Below, piece by piece: positions 1 to 8,181 of a DNA stretch of 64,000 nt (within the stretch, counting starts at the first letter, position 1; each line of letters starts with the position of its first letter). The DNA is taken from assembly GCA_016713335.1 (NCBI GenBank), contig JADJPH010000111.1, positions 62,001-126,000 on the forward strand, given 5' to 3'. The notes under the pieces are model-generated. The model was not told where the DNA came from. It ran no database searches and saw only the letters and a list, made by a program, of their open reading frames with translations. The position numbers and the translations under genes are program-made. The stretch is from Candidatus Fredericiella danica (lineage in GTDB: Bacteria; Chloroflexota; Anaerolineae; Caldilineales; Caldilineaceae).

Positions 1-176
1 CGGAAGACCCAGCCGCCATCACCGCCGCCCTTGCGCGCCTGCTTGACGCCCCCAATCTGCGCCACGACCTCTCGACCCGCGGCCTCGCCCAGAGTGCCAA
101 CTTCACCTGGCAGCGCACCGCCGCCCAAACCCTCACCGTCTACCGCGCGACCTCCGCATCTCCGCGCTGGCAGTGA
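1..176 (+). CDS. glycosyltransferase family 4-like, C-terminal fragment
   Basis: This is the last 57 codons of a gene that begins outside the window; the open frame runs from base 3 to the TGA at 174-176. It reads EDPAAITAALARLLDAPNLR, then a stretch ending in FTWQRTAAQTLTVYRA. The E-D-P...AL..LL.D...R pattern followed by F-[ST]-W-...-A..T...Y is the usual C-terminal helix pair of GT-B fold (GT4) glycosyltransferases, which use nucleotide-sugar donors. Donor and acceptor cannot be inferred from this piece. The family call rests on a short tail only. Confidence 0.6.
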   Translation, partial: EDPAAITAALARLLDAPNLRHDLSTRGLAQSANFTWQRTAAQTLTVYRATSASPRWQ

Positions 177-234
177 GCGCCAGAGGGAAAGCTTCAACGC
201 GGAGACGCAGAGTTAGAAGTGCCTTGTTCGCGCA

Positions 235-270
235 GTCTCCTGTTCCCTGTCTCCTGTCTCTTTGTCTCCC
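235..270. repeat. short CTGTCTCC-type repeat tract
   Basis: A pyrimidine-rich tract with imperfect copies of CTGTCTCC lies between the 3' ends of the glycosyltransferase and the convergent PA14 gene. The same octamer is repeated much more extensively at 8060-8181, also between two convergent gene ends. Confidence 0.6.
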
Positions 271-2064
271 TACCTCCCACACCCCCACGGCGTATAGTTA
301 TCCGTAAATGATCGCACCCTAAACTCCGGTTCTCCACGTTGGAAGTCGCCGGTGGAGCGGGCGATCTTGCCGTCAATCCATTGCTCGACCTTATAGGGTT
401 CGCCGTTGTTGCCAAAGCGACCGATATCTACAGGCAGGCCATCGATCTTCAGATAGCCTGAGGGTTCAATCGACCCGATGCCTCTAGCGATGGGATACCA
501 GTGATTATTCCCATCCAACCGGTAGAGCTTGATCCACGCATAGTTCTGCGGCTGCGGCGGCACACAGGTGATAATGTTGCCGATCGGCGCCTGGCCCGGG
601 ATGATCTGATCCACGGACACCTTGATGATGCTCCAACCGGTCAACTCCTGATACTCGACGACCACCGTGTGGATGCCCTTGCCAAGATCCACCTGGACGC
701 TGTGCCGTTCGTCGTTGTGGGAACCCCACTTGTCGAGGATGCGCCGTCCATCGACGTAGATCCGCACGCCGTCGTCAGCGCGGGCGCTGAAGCGATATTT
801 GCCACCATTCAAGTCAAAGGGCGCGGTCCAGCGCACGGAGAAATAGTCCGCACCGATCCCGCCGCCGGGTCCACCCCAGCCCCAGGTAAAATCGATGCGG
901 CTGTCGTCGCGGAAGAAGGCCGGGCTGCCGGCCAGGTCCGGATTTGAATAGTATTCGCCAAACCAATTGCTGATCGGATGCACCGACTTCGTTTCGGGCT
1001 CTGTGCTGCCACCGCCACCGCCGCCACCACCACTGCCTACGACTGACCAACTGAGGCGAACAGTCGCATTTTCGCGATAGTCGAAATACTCCGCGAATCG
1101 GGATGATGCCGCCGGGAAGAAAGATGTCACTCGAATAGGTAGTCGCCCCCTGCTGACGCCATTGATCGACGATGAGAGCGTTGTTGACCCAAAGCCGGAC
1201 GCCGTCGTCAACGGTCACGGTGAAACGGTAGGTGTTCGGTGCAAAGCTCAGTGCCCGTGTCCAGCGCACCGAGAACTCATCGGCCGGAATTCCTGGAGCG
1301 GGAGAACCCCAGCCCCAGTTGAAATCAATGTTGGGGTCTATGCGCACCAGGCCCGGGGCGCCGGCCAATGCCGGGTTGCTGTAGTATTCGCCCAGCCAAC
1401 CCTCCGTGAGCGGGGGCGTGACCGGGGTGGGTTGGATCGGTGTTGGCCACGCCGTGGGCACAGGCGGCGGTGGCGGCGTGGGTGCCGGTGGTGCATCCAC
1501 TCGCTCGTGCAACACCTGGATGCGGGCATTGTCCCCTGCATCGAAATACTCGACGCGGACGTAGGTGTTGCCGGAGAGCGATAGGTCAGGCGATACAAAG
1601 GTTGCAGTCGGCCCAACCCGCCACTGATTAATGACCAACTGGTCGTTGACAAAAAGGCGCATGCCATCGTCAACTGCCACTCGAAACCGGTAGACGCCAG
1701 GTGTCAACTGCAACGTACGCGTCCAACGCACCGAAAAGTTGTCATCGTTGACGACGCCCGGTTGTGGCGAAGCGCGATCCCAGTCAAAATCCAGCACTGG
1801 GTCGTTACGGACGAGCACGGGAGAGCCTTGCAGATCGCGATTGTTGAAGTATTCGCCCCGCCAGGCGTCCTGTGTGGCAGGTTGGGCCGTCAGACCGATG
1901 TGTCGTGCCGGTGAGCTGTTGGCTTCAAGTAGCGCACTGCTGGCGCGGCCAGCATCCGCGTGCGCTGGGACCCATGACGCCAGGCCGATCACCGCCGCGA
2001 GAGCCAGCACCAACCAGTGTGATTGATGTGTGATGCGCCTTGCGCCAAAAGGGATTCCTTGCAT
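270..2064 (-). CDS. secreted protein with three PA14 domains (frameshifted)
   Basis: Start ATG at 2064 has AGGAGG six bases upstream. An N-terminal signal segment (about residues 17-36, ending AHA) indicates export. Three PA14-type repeats follow. The first two are at about residues 66-165 and 225-330; the third begins near base 965, after a single-base shift. Each opens with W.GEY[FY].N..L.G.P...R.D..IDF.W and contains [FN]SVRW...[FL]...YRF...DDG.R..[IV], the core of the PA14 beta-barrel, which usually binds carbohydrate. Linkers are Pro-rich and Gly-rich. The frame changes at about 1090-1100: SDIFLPGGI in one frame continues as AEYFDYRENA in the other, so one protein of about 600 residues is broken. 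The C-terminus after the third repeat (about 100 residues) is not recognised. Role inferred: glycan binding at the cell surface. Confidence 0.75.
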
Positions 2065-2370
2065 ATAGTGCCTCCTGCCATTATTTGCTTTGCGCTGGGT
2101 ATGCGATTCCTATTCCCTTGACGCAGCCGATCAGGTGTAAGTTCCCGATCCGGGGTGCGCAGAAAACAGAGAATCCGCCTGGACTTGGTGGCGCCAGACG
2201 GAATCCTGTTGGGACGATTGCGTGTCCCTGGAGGTCAATGCGGAGAAGTGATTTGCCGTCACGAACTTGGCTCCCCAGACAAGGATCGTGATGCACAGGT
2301 ATGTTACCTGTTCCACGTTATGGCAGGTCTAAAGTTGTGTTAACAGTTTGGAAACGGAAGGATTCAGCCC
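2065..2370. other. intergenic region between divergent genes
   Basis: About 300 bases separate the divergent PA14 gene and the phosphodiesterase gene. The ORFs here have no recognisable protein character. It should hold both promoters, but I could not place a consensus promoter or operator with confidence. Confidence 0.4.
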
Positions 2371-3157
2371 ATGTATTCACCAGTCATTTTTGTGATGATC
2401 GACGGTCTGCGGCCGGACGCAATTACCACAGCCAACTGCCCCACGCTTCAGAGCTTGCGCACACGCGGCGCGTGGACCTTTGCGGCACGTTCGGTTATGC
2501 CGAGCATCACGTTGCCGTGCCATTTGTCCATCTTCCACAGTGTGCCGCCCTCGCGTCACGGTGTGACCACCAACACCTATCAACCCATGGCGCGACCGCT
2601 GCCTGGCCTGATTGATCAGGCCAGGTTACAGGCCAAACGTTGTTCTTTTATCTACAATTGGGAGCCGTTACGAGATCTGAGCCGGCCCGAAGCGCTGGAT
2701 TTCGCCTGGTTTCGCAATAGCTCGTACTCGCACGAAGGCGACGACGAAAGTCACCGATATCGCCATTGCGCACATCCAACGTGATCAGCCGGATTTTGCC
2801 TTCGTCTACTTGGGGACGGTCGATACGGCCGGTCACTTCTACGGGTGGATGAGTGACGGTTACCTCCGCCAGGCGGAGCGCGACGATCAAAACCTTGGCC
2901 GGCTACTGGCCAGCTTGCCCGTCACCGCCCACGTGTTGGTACACGCCGACCATGGTGGCCACGATCGCAACCATGGCGAGGACATTCCTGAGGATATGAC
3001 GATTCCGTGGCTGATCGTGGGGCCAACGGTGAAAGCTGGCTACGAGATCCCGACCGCCGTATCGCTACTGGACACGGCGCCCACCCTGGCGCACCTGCTG
3101 GGGGTGCAGGTGCATCGCGATTGGGAAGGAAGATGCGTGGAAGAGGCGTTTTTGTAG
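2371..3157 (+). CDS. alkaline phosphatase / type I phosphodiesterase family protein (frameshifted)
   Basis: Begins MYSPVIFVMIDGLRPDAI at an ATG preceded by GGAAGG. The N-terminal [VI]DG.R.D motif gives the first metal-binding Asp; the nucleophile Thr is probably in MPSITLPCHLSIF, which resembles the P..T.P....[ILM] nucleophile stretch of nucleotide pyrophosphatase/phosphodiesterase enzymes. The C-terminal part carries the remaining metal ligands: GTVDTAGHFYGW (D...H) and VHADHGGHDRNHG (DHG.H). A one-base shift at about 2741-2751 separates the two halves (ARTKVTDIAIAH in the restored frame). The whole is about 260 residues, short for the family but with all metal motifs. Predicted to hydrolyse phosphomonoesters or diesters; the substrate is unknown. 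Its 3' end lies 4 bases from that of the convergent aminotransferase. Confidence 0.75.
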
Positions 3158-3161
3158 CTGA

Positions 3162-4495
3162 TTACTCCAATTCCTCTTCCGCCATCGTCACACAATGCTC
3201 AAAGATCACCATCCCCTCTTCGACTTCGCCGCGGGAGAGGGTCAAGGGGGGGATGATACGCATAGAATTTGCGCCGCAGCCCATGATCAGAAGCCCGTGT
3301 TCAAACGCAAGTTCAACGATGCGGTTGCGGATCCGGGCATCGGGCGTCTTTTGACCCCGGTCCTGGACAAACTCGACGCCAATCATCAACCCCTTGCCGC
3401 GGACTTCACCGATGCTCGGGTGGCGAGTCCCCATGGACTGCAACAGGCTCATCATATAGTCGCCTTGCAGAGCGGCGTTGGCGACCCACCGTTTTCGAGT
3501 ACGTCCAACGTGGCAAGCGATGCGCGCGCGAGCGGGTTGCCACCATACGTATTGCCATGGGCGCTCGTCGGCCAGGTGCTGACGCTTTGGCGGGCGATCA
3601 TCCCACCCAGCGGCACGCCACTGGCGATCCCCTTGGCTGTGCAGATGATATCCGGCTCCACGCCCCAGTGTTCGATGGCCCACCATTTGCCGGTGCGGGC
3701 GACGCCAGTCTGGACTTCGTCGACAATCAACAGGATGCCGTGGCGGTTGCAGAGTTCGCGGAGCAGCGGGAAGAAGCTGGGAGGTGGCACGACATAACCG
3801 CCTTCCCCCTGGATCGGCTCGATCAAAATACCGGCAACATCCTCCGGCGCAACGAGGCTCTTGAACACGACCTTCTCGATGTAGTTGACGACGGTCTCAC
3901 CATAATCCTCGTCGCTGGGCTGCATCGCCAACAGCGGCCGGTAGGCATAGGGATAGGGAACGTGGGTGACGCCCTGAATGGGCATAAACCCACGGCGCTG
4001 CACCGCCTTCGACGCGGTGAAGCCAAGCGAACCAAGGGTTCGCCCGTGGAAACCACCCATGAAACCCAAAAATTGCGTACGCCCGGTGTGATAACGCGCC
4101 AGTTTGATCGCAGCTTCGACGGCTTCGGTGCCTGAGTTCGCCAGAAATACGGTCGCCTGTTCTTCAAACGGGGCAATCTCATCGAGTTTTTCGCTCAGGC
4201 GGACCCAGTTCTCGTGGTAGTAGTCCGAAGAAATATGAATGAACTTCTCGGCCTGTTCCTGGATGGCCCGAACAACCTGTGGATGGCTATGACCGGTGGC
4301 ATTCACGGCAATGCCGGCCATGAAGTCCAAATAGCGATTGCCGTCGACATCGAAGACTTCGGTGCCACGACCGTGATCCATCACGAAGTCGGCCACACGG
4401 CCATAGGCATGTGACACCACGGCGCGGTCACGCGCAAGCAGCGCGCGAGCCTTGGGGCCGGGTACGTCAAGGCGAGTAATGGTCTTGGTTAACAT
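3162..4495 (-). CDS. class III PLP-dependent aminotransferase, GabT/ornithine-type (frameshifted)
   Basis: Start chosen at ATG 4495 (MLTKTITRLDVPGPKA), with AAGGGGG about 6-8 bases upstream; a longer start at 4516 lacks support. Class III features in order: G.E..D..G..YLDF..GIAV, NSGTEAVEAAIKLAR (cofactor phosphate), GGFHGRTLGS, LIVDEVQTGVARTG (Asp to the pyridine nitrogen), and the Schiff-base lysine in IICTAKGIASGVPLGG. The C-terminal part has RGKGLMIGVEF. Frames change at about 3482-3497, where ..DVLENG continues as WVANAALQ. The restored length of about 440 residues is normal for 4-aminobutyrate or related omega-aminotransferases, which move an omega-amino group to a keto acid. The exact substrate is not deducible. 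The IclR gene lies 67 bases upstream on the same strand and is the likely regulator. Confidence 0.85.
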
Positions 4496-4562
4496 GATGA
4501 ACCCCCTTCGTTGCAAGCAAAAGCGAAAGATCTAATTTCGGATAGTTGATTAATTCGAATTC

Positions 4563-5366
4563 TCAGCCGGGCCAATAACCAAGCTGGCGCGAGATTTGCC
4601 GTGCGGTCATCTGCACAAGCCCTGTGACTTCAGGGAGGCGGTCCGCGGTCAGCCTCAGCCCCGGCCCGCCGATGCTGATCGCAGCAACTGCCACACGTTC
4701 GCGGTCAAAGACGGGCGCAGCGATTGCCACGAAACCAAGTTCCAATTCATCGACCGCCACGGCATAACCGCGCTGGCGGATTTGTTCAAACTCAAGCGCC
4801 AGTATCACGGGATCGACAATCGTCTTTTCCGTCATCCGCACCAACGAACTGGGAAGCGGTGCGCTTCCACCCTCGCCAGCATAGGCCAGCAGGACTTTGC
4901 CAGTGGCCGTGGCGTGTGCAGGCAGCCGGCTCCCCACATCTTGCGACATGCCCATCGGATGGCGGCTGGACACCTCATCAACGATCAATACCTGAGACCC
5001 AACCAGCACTTCCAGCGTCGACGCCTCATCGACCGTTTGCGCCAGCGTTTCGAGATTGGGACGGCTCACCGCACGCAAAGGGTTTGAGCGCATCGCGGTG
5101 CCACCCATCGCCACCATTTCGACACCCAATCGATAGCCCCCCGACAGTGGATTGCGCATGACCAGGCCTTCCGCTTCCAGCGCACTGAGCAGCCGGAACG
5201 CGGTGGTCTTGTTCAGTGCGGTCGCCTGGGCAAGCTCACGCAACCCCCACTCCGGCTGGGCGTCCGAGAATGCCTTGAGCAGTGCAATCGCACGCGCAAC
5301 CGCTTGCGTGCCTGGGTAGGCTTCATTTGTATGCAGTTCAGCGTCCTGTAAGTGCAACATCGTCAC
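4563..5366 (-). CDS. IclR-family transcriptional regulator
   Basis: 267 residues. The winged-helix HTH spans about residues 20-82 (AVARAIALLKAFS...WGLRELAQATALNKTTAFRLL..L), and the IclR effector domain about 95-262 (ends DRLPEVTGLVQMTARQIS). It is complete. The first codon at 5366 is GTG; an ATG two codons later (5360) is equally possible, and neither has a Shine-Dalgarno sequence. IclR proteins bind small metabolites and usually repress neighbouring catabolic genes. The aminotransferase lies directly downstream in the same direction, so regulation of that gene is inferred. A perfect palindrome at 5383-5397 upstream of the start is a likely operator. Confidence 0.9.
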   Translation of the reverse strand: MTMLHLQDAELHTNEAYPGTQAVARAIALLKAFSDAQPEWGLRELAQATALNKTTAFRLLSALEAEGLVMRNPLSGGYRLGVEMVAMGGTAMRSNPLRAVSRPNLETLAQTVDEASTLEVLVGSQVLIVDEVSSRHPMGMSQDVGSRLPAHATATGKVLLAYAGEGGSAPLPSSLVRMTEKTIVDPVILALEFEQIRQRGYAVAVDELELGFVAIAAPVFDRERVAVAAISIGGPGLRLTADRLPEVTGLVQMTARQISRQLGYWPG

Positions 5367-5382
5367 GCAATATAGAATCGTG

Positions 5383-5397
5383 TTTCATATTATGAAA
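5383..5397. promoter_or_regulatory. palindrome, candidate IclR operator
   Basis: TTTCATATTATGAAA is a perfect 6-3-6 inverted repeat 17 bases upstream of the IclR start. IclR-family operators are short palindromes of this kind near their own promoter, so autoregulation is inferred. Confidence 0.5.
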
Positions 5398-5402
5398 TAA
5401 TT

Positions 5403-5960
5403 GTACTCTGAGTGGTGGATCCTGTCAAGGCGCGTAGGACACCGGGGGCGCCGCCGTGTCCGGGGCAACGCACCGGCACTGCCGTGTCCGGGGTCACCGG
5501 CGAATACCTGTCTACCGCCACGAATAACAACACCGTAAAGGCTGGGCTGGAGATCCGGCCAGCACCACCCTCACGGTATGGTGCTCCGATAGGCGGGGGG
5601 ACGGGGGGAAACACCACCCTCACGGGTTGGTGCTCTGATTATCACATCAGAGCCACGCACGTGAGTAAGTGGTTCGCCTTGCCAAAGCCGCGGCGGTCTG
5701 AATCACGGATGACACGGATTGCACGGACGCTCGGGCTTTAGCCGGGCGCGCACCACCCGCACGGGTCGGTGCGCCGACACACGGGGGAACGGGGAACGGG
5801 GGGATCACCACCCTCACGGGATGGTGCTCTGGCAAACGTTCTCTGACAGTCGTTCTCGAACCCGCCTCAACATTGGTTGACCAAGATCCCGGCATGGGCG
5901 AGGCCTCCCTGCCGGGTTGCGCGGATTTCATCCCGCCCATGCCGGGATCTTTTCCCACCT
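5403..5960. repeat. composite palindromic repeat cluster 1
   Basis: Four copies of a 25-27 base inverted repeat of the form CACCACCCtcACGGGatGGTGCTC start near 5561, 5611, 5750 and 5807, each preceded by a G-rich tract in three cases. GCCGTGTCCGGGG occurs twice near 5453 and 5481. A further stem is formed by GATCCCGGCATGGGCG near 5885 and its complement near 5935. Bases 5646-5677 are identical, in reverse orientation, to 58076-58107 in cluster 2. The left part is intergenic; the right part overlaps the readthrough 3' end of the glucokinase gene. Confidence 0.85.
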
Positions 5961-6769
5961 CATCACGTATTGTCGCCGCCCCAAACTTGCAAAACACCCG
6001 GCGAATTAAGGGTGTCCTACACGCTGCCGGCGCCCTGCGCGCCATGGCGGCCCCGATAATCCCGGCCTCATTGAGCAACTGCGCCGGCGCGATTTCAGCA
6101 CGCGACTTGAGCAACGGCAACCACTTTTCCTGCTTCTTGCTGATGCCGCCGCCGATGATAAAGAGATCCGGCGAGAAGAGCAGGATCAAGGAGCGCCAGG
6201 TAGTGATTGGTACGCGTCGCCCATTCGCCCCACTTCAAACCCTGTTCCTTGCGCACGCGTTCGGAGCAGTAATGTTCCGCAATGATACCTTTCATCGGCA
6301 TGGGCACATGGCCGAACTCGGTGTTCGCCAGCAATTTGCCATCCAGAAAGATCGCACTGCCGATGCCGGTGCCAAAGGTCAACATCATGACAATACCACG
6401 TTCCCGGCCCCGGCCTGCGCCCAAGGTCATTTCCGCCACTCCAGCCGCATCGGCGTCATTCAATACGACGACCTGGCTGCCAGTAACTTCGCGGAAGAGT
6501 TTGGCAGCATCGAAATTGATCCATGACTTATCGACGTTGGCAGCAGTCAGCGTGACCCCATTGCGCACAATGGCCGGGAAGGTGCAGCCAAAGGGTCCCT
6601 GCCATTGAAAGTGTTCCACTAGTTCCTTGACAACTTTGGCGACGGCGTCAGGCGTGGACGGCTGCGGAGTCTCAATCCGATAGCGTTCCGTCGCCAGGTT
6701 GCCGGTCTCTACATCCACAAGCGCGCCCTTAATCCCGCTACCGCCAATATCGATGCCCAGCGCCTGCAT
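5647..6769 (-). CDS. ppgK: polyphosphate glucokinase, ROK family (frameshifted, abnormal 3' end)
   Basis: Start ATG at 6769 (MQALGIDIGGSGIKGALVD), with GGGAG 7-9 bases upstream. Bacterial polyphosphate glucokinases have just this order: LGIDIGGSGIKG (phosphate binding), TAANVDKSWI, VVVLNDADAAG (sugar site), LTFGTGIGSA, LANTEFGH, and near the end PDLFIIGGGISKK and LNEAGIIGAAMA. The enzyme phosphorylates glucose using polyphosphate or ATP in the cytoplasm. A one-base shift at about 6183-6200 breaks the gene between NHYLAL and LFSPDLF. Homologues end just after GAAMA (about 6043 here), but this frame stays open another 130 codons to 5647, straight through the palindromic repeats. The native stop was probably displaced by the repeats or lost through a sequence error. 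Confidence 0.85.
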
Positions 6770-6860
6770 ATGCTTATCTCCCATCTGTTGTAGTTTTCGC
6801 TTGTCGTGGCAATGCAAAGTCTACTCTCGGAGTGGCGCTCAAGCAAGTTGCGAAACGCGG

Positions 6861-6866
6861 TATAAT
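6861..6866 (+). promoter_or_regulatory. TATAAT -10-like hexamer next to the dinB start
   Basis: A perfect TATAAT ends 6 bases before the first dinB ATG, so a transcript from it would be leaderless or nearly so. No good -35 is visible 17 bases upstream. The short distance fits the lack of a normally spaced Shine-Dalgarno sequence. Confidence 0.35.
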
Positions 6867-6872
6867 CAAGGG

Positions 6873-8054
6873 ATGATGCGCAAGATTATCCACCTGGACC
6901 TCGATGCCTTCTTCTGCGCAGTTGAGGAACTCCGTGATCCATCGTTGCGGGGAAAAGCGTTTGCCGTTGGCGGGCGCCCCGAAAGCCGCGGGGTCGTGGC
7001 GTCATGCTCATACCCGGCGCGTCGGGTGGGCGTGCGGTCGGCTATGCCCATGAGCCAGGCGCTACGCCTCTGCCCTGAACTGATCATCACGCCGGCGCGC
7101 CACGGCGAATACCGCACGATGTCTCGGCAGGTCATGGCGCGCCTGCGTGCCATGACGGAGCTGGTGGAGCAGATCTCGATCGACGAGGCATTTCTGGATG
7201 TGAGTGAACGGTTCGAGCAGGGCGAAACGCTTGCGCGTTCGCTACAGGCGACCATCCGGGAGGAACTGGCCCTGCCGTGTTCGTTGGGCGTTGCCACGAA
7301 CAAACTCGTGGCAAAAATCGCTAACAATACGGGCAAGGCGCAAGCACGCGGGAGCGGCCCCCCAAACGCCATCTGTGTCGTGCCGCCGGGCGAAGAGGCT
7401 GCCTTTCTGGCGCCGTTGCCGGCAGAAGAACTCTGGGGGGTTGGCCCCAAGACCGCCGCGCGGTTGGCCGAACTCGGCATCAAGACCATTGGCGACATTG
7501 CACACTGGCCGGAAGCGGACCTGGCAAAGCGCTTTGGCAAAAACGGGGTGGAACTCTCGCGCCACGCGCGTGGCCTGGACGACCGCCCGATTGTCACGCA
7601 GCATGAACGGAAGTCGATCAGCCAAGAGACAACCTTTGAGCGCGATGTTGCCGATGGTGCGCATCTGCGGCGAACGCTTCAGGAACAGGCAGCCGATGTT
7701 GCGCGGGTGTTGCGCGCCAAGCGTTTATCGGGCGCCACCATCAAGCTAAAGCTCCGTTGGTCGGACTTCACCACCCTCACGCGCCAGACAACGCTCCCGC
7801 AACCGACCGACGATGCGCACCTCATCGCCAGCGCCGGCACGCAGTTATTCGAACGTGAGTGGGCCGGGCAGCCGGTCCGTCTGATTGGCATTGGCATTTC
7901 CGGCTTCCAGACCGGGCTACAGCAACCGACACTCTGGGATCAGCCCGACGAGCGGAGCGAACGGCTCGACGCAGCCCTCCAATCCCTCCGCGCGCGCTTT
8001 GGCGACCATTCCATCCGCCGCGGCCTAGATCTCGACGACGAAGACATCTTGTGA
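6873..8054 (+). CDS. dinB: DNA polymerase IV (Y-family translesion polymerase)
   Basis: 393 residues starting MMRKIIHLDLDAFFCAVEEL; the second ATG at 6876 is an alternative. Y-family landmarks: HLDLDAFFC (metal-binding Asp), CSYPARRVGVRSAMPM.QA (fingers), SIDEAFLDVS (catalytic Asp-Glu), SLGVATNKLVAKIAN, then a helix-hairpin-helix thumb (ELWGVGPKTAARLAELGIKTIGDIA) and a little-finger domain. Length and motifs are normal and intact. It extends primers past damaged template bases and lowers replication fidelity. It is transcribed divergently from ppgK. No LexA-like operator could be picked out by eye. Confidence 0.95.
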   Translation: MMRKIIHLDLDAFFCAVEELRDPSLRGKAFAVGGRPESRGVVASCSYPARRVGVRSAMPMSQALRLCPELIITPARHGEYRTMSRQVMARLRAMTELVEQISIDEAFLDVSERFEQGETLARSLQATIREELALPCSLGVATNKLVAKIANNTGKAQARGSGPPNAICVVPPGEEAAFLAPLPAEELWGVGPKTAARLAELGIKTIGDIAHWPEADLAKRFGKNGVELSRHARGLDDRPIVTQHERKSISQETTFERDVADGAHLRRTLQEQAADVARVLRAKRLSGATIKLKLRWSDFTTLTRQTTLPQPTDDAHLIASAGTQLFEREWAGQPVRLIGIGISGFQTGLQQPTLWDQPDERSERLDAALQSLRARFGDHSIRRGLDLDDEDIL

Positions 8055-8059
8055 CCCTC

Positions 8060-8181
8060 TCCCTGTCTCCCTGTCTCCTGTCTCCTGTCTCTGTCTCCTG
8101 TCTCCGTCCTTCTCCGTCTCCTGTCTCCTGTCCTCTCCCTGTCTCCCTGTCTCCCTGTCTCCCTGTCTCCCTGTCTCCCTA
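8060..8181. repeat. CTGTCTCC tandem repeat tract
   Basis: About 120 bases made almost wholly of CTGTCTCC and close variants fill the gap between the convergent ends of dinB and the peptidase-like gene. The most regular part is 8136-8178. The opposite strand is purine-rich (GGAGACAG). The tract reaches the stop codon of the downstream minus-strand gene. Confidence 0.85.

Noticed and set aside
2081..2316. Small open frames upstream of the PA14 gene
   Set aside because: No ribosome-binding site or protein-like composition; the region is the divergent promoter gap.
3157..3162. Possible operon between the phosphodiesterase gene and the aminotransferase gene
   Set aside because: The two genes are convergent; only their 3' ends are close.
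5412..5741. Plus-strand open frame across repeat cluster 1
   Set aside because: It encodes mainly repeat-derived Pro/Thr/Gly sequence and contains the palindromes; not a gene.
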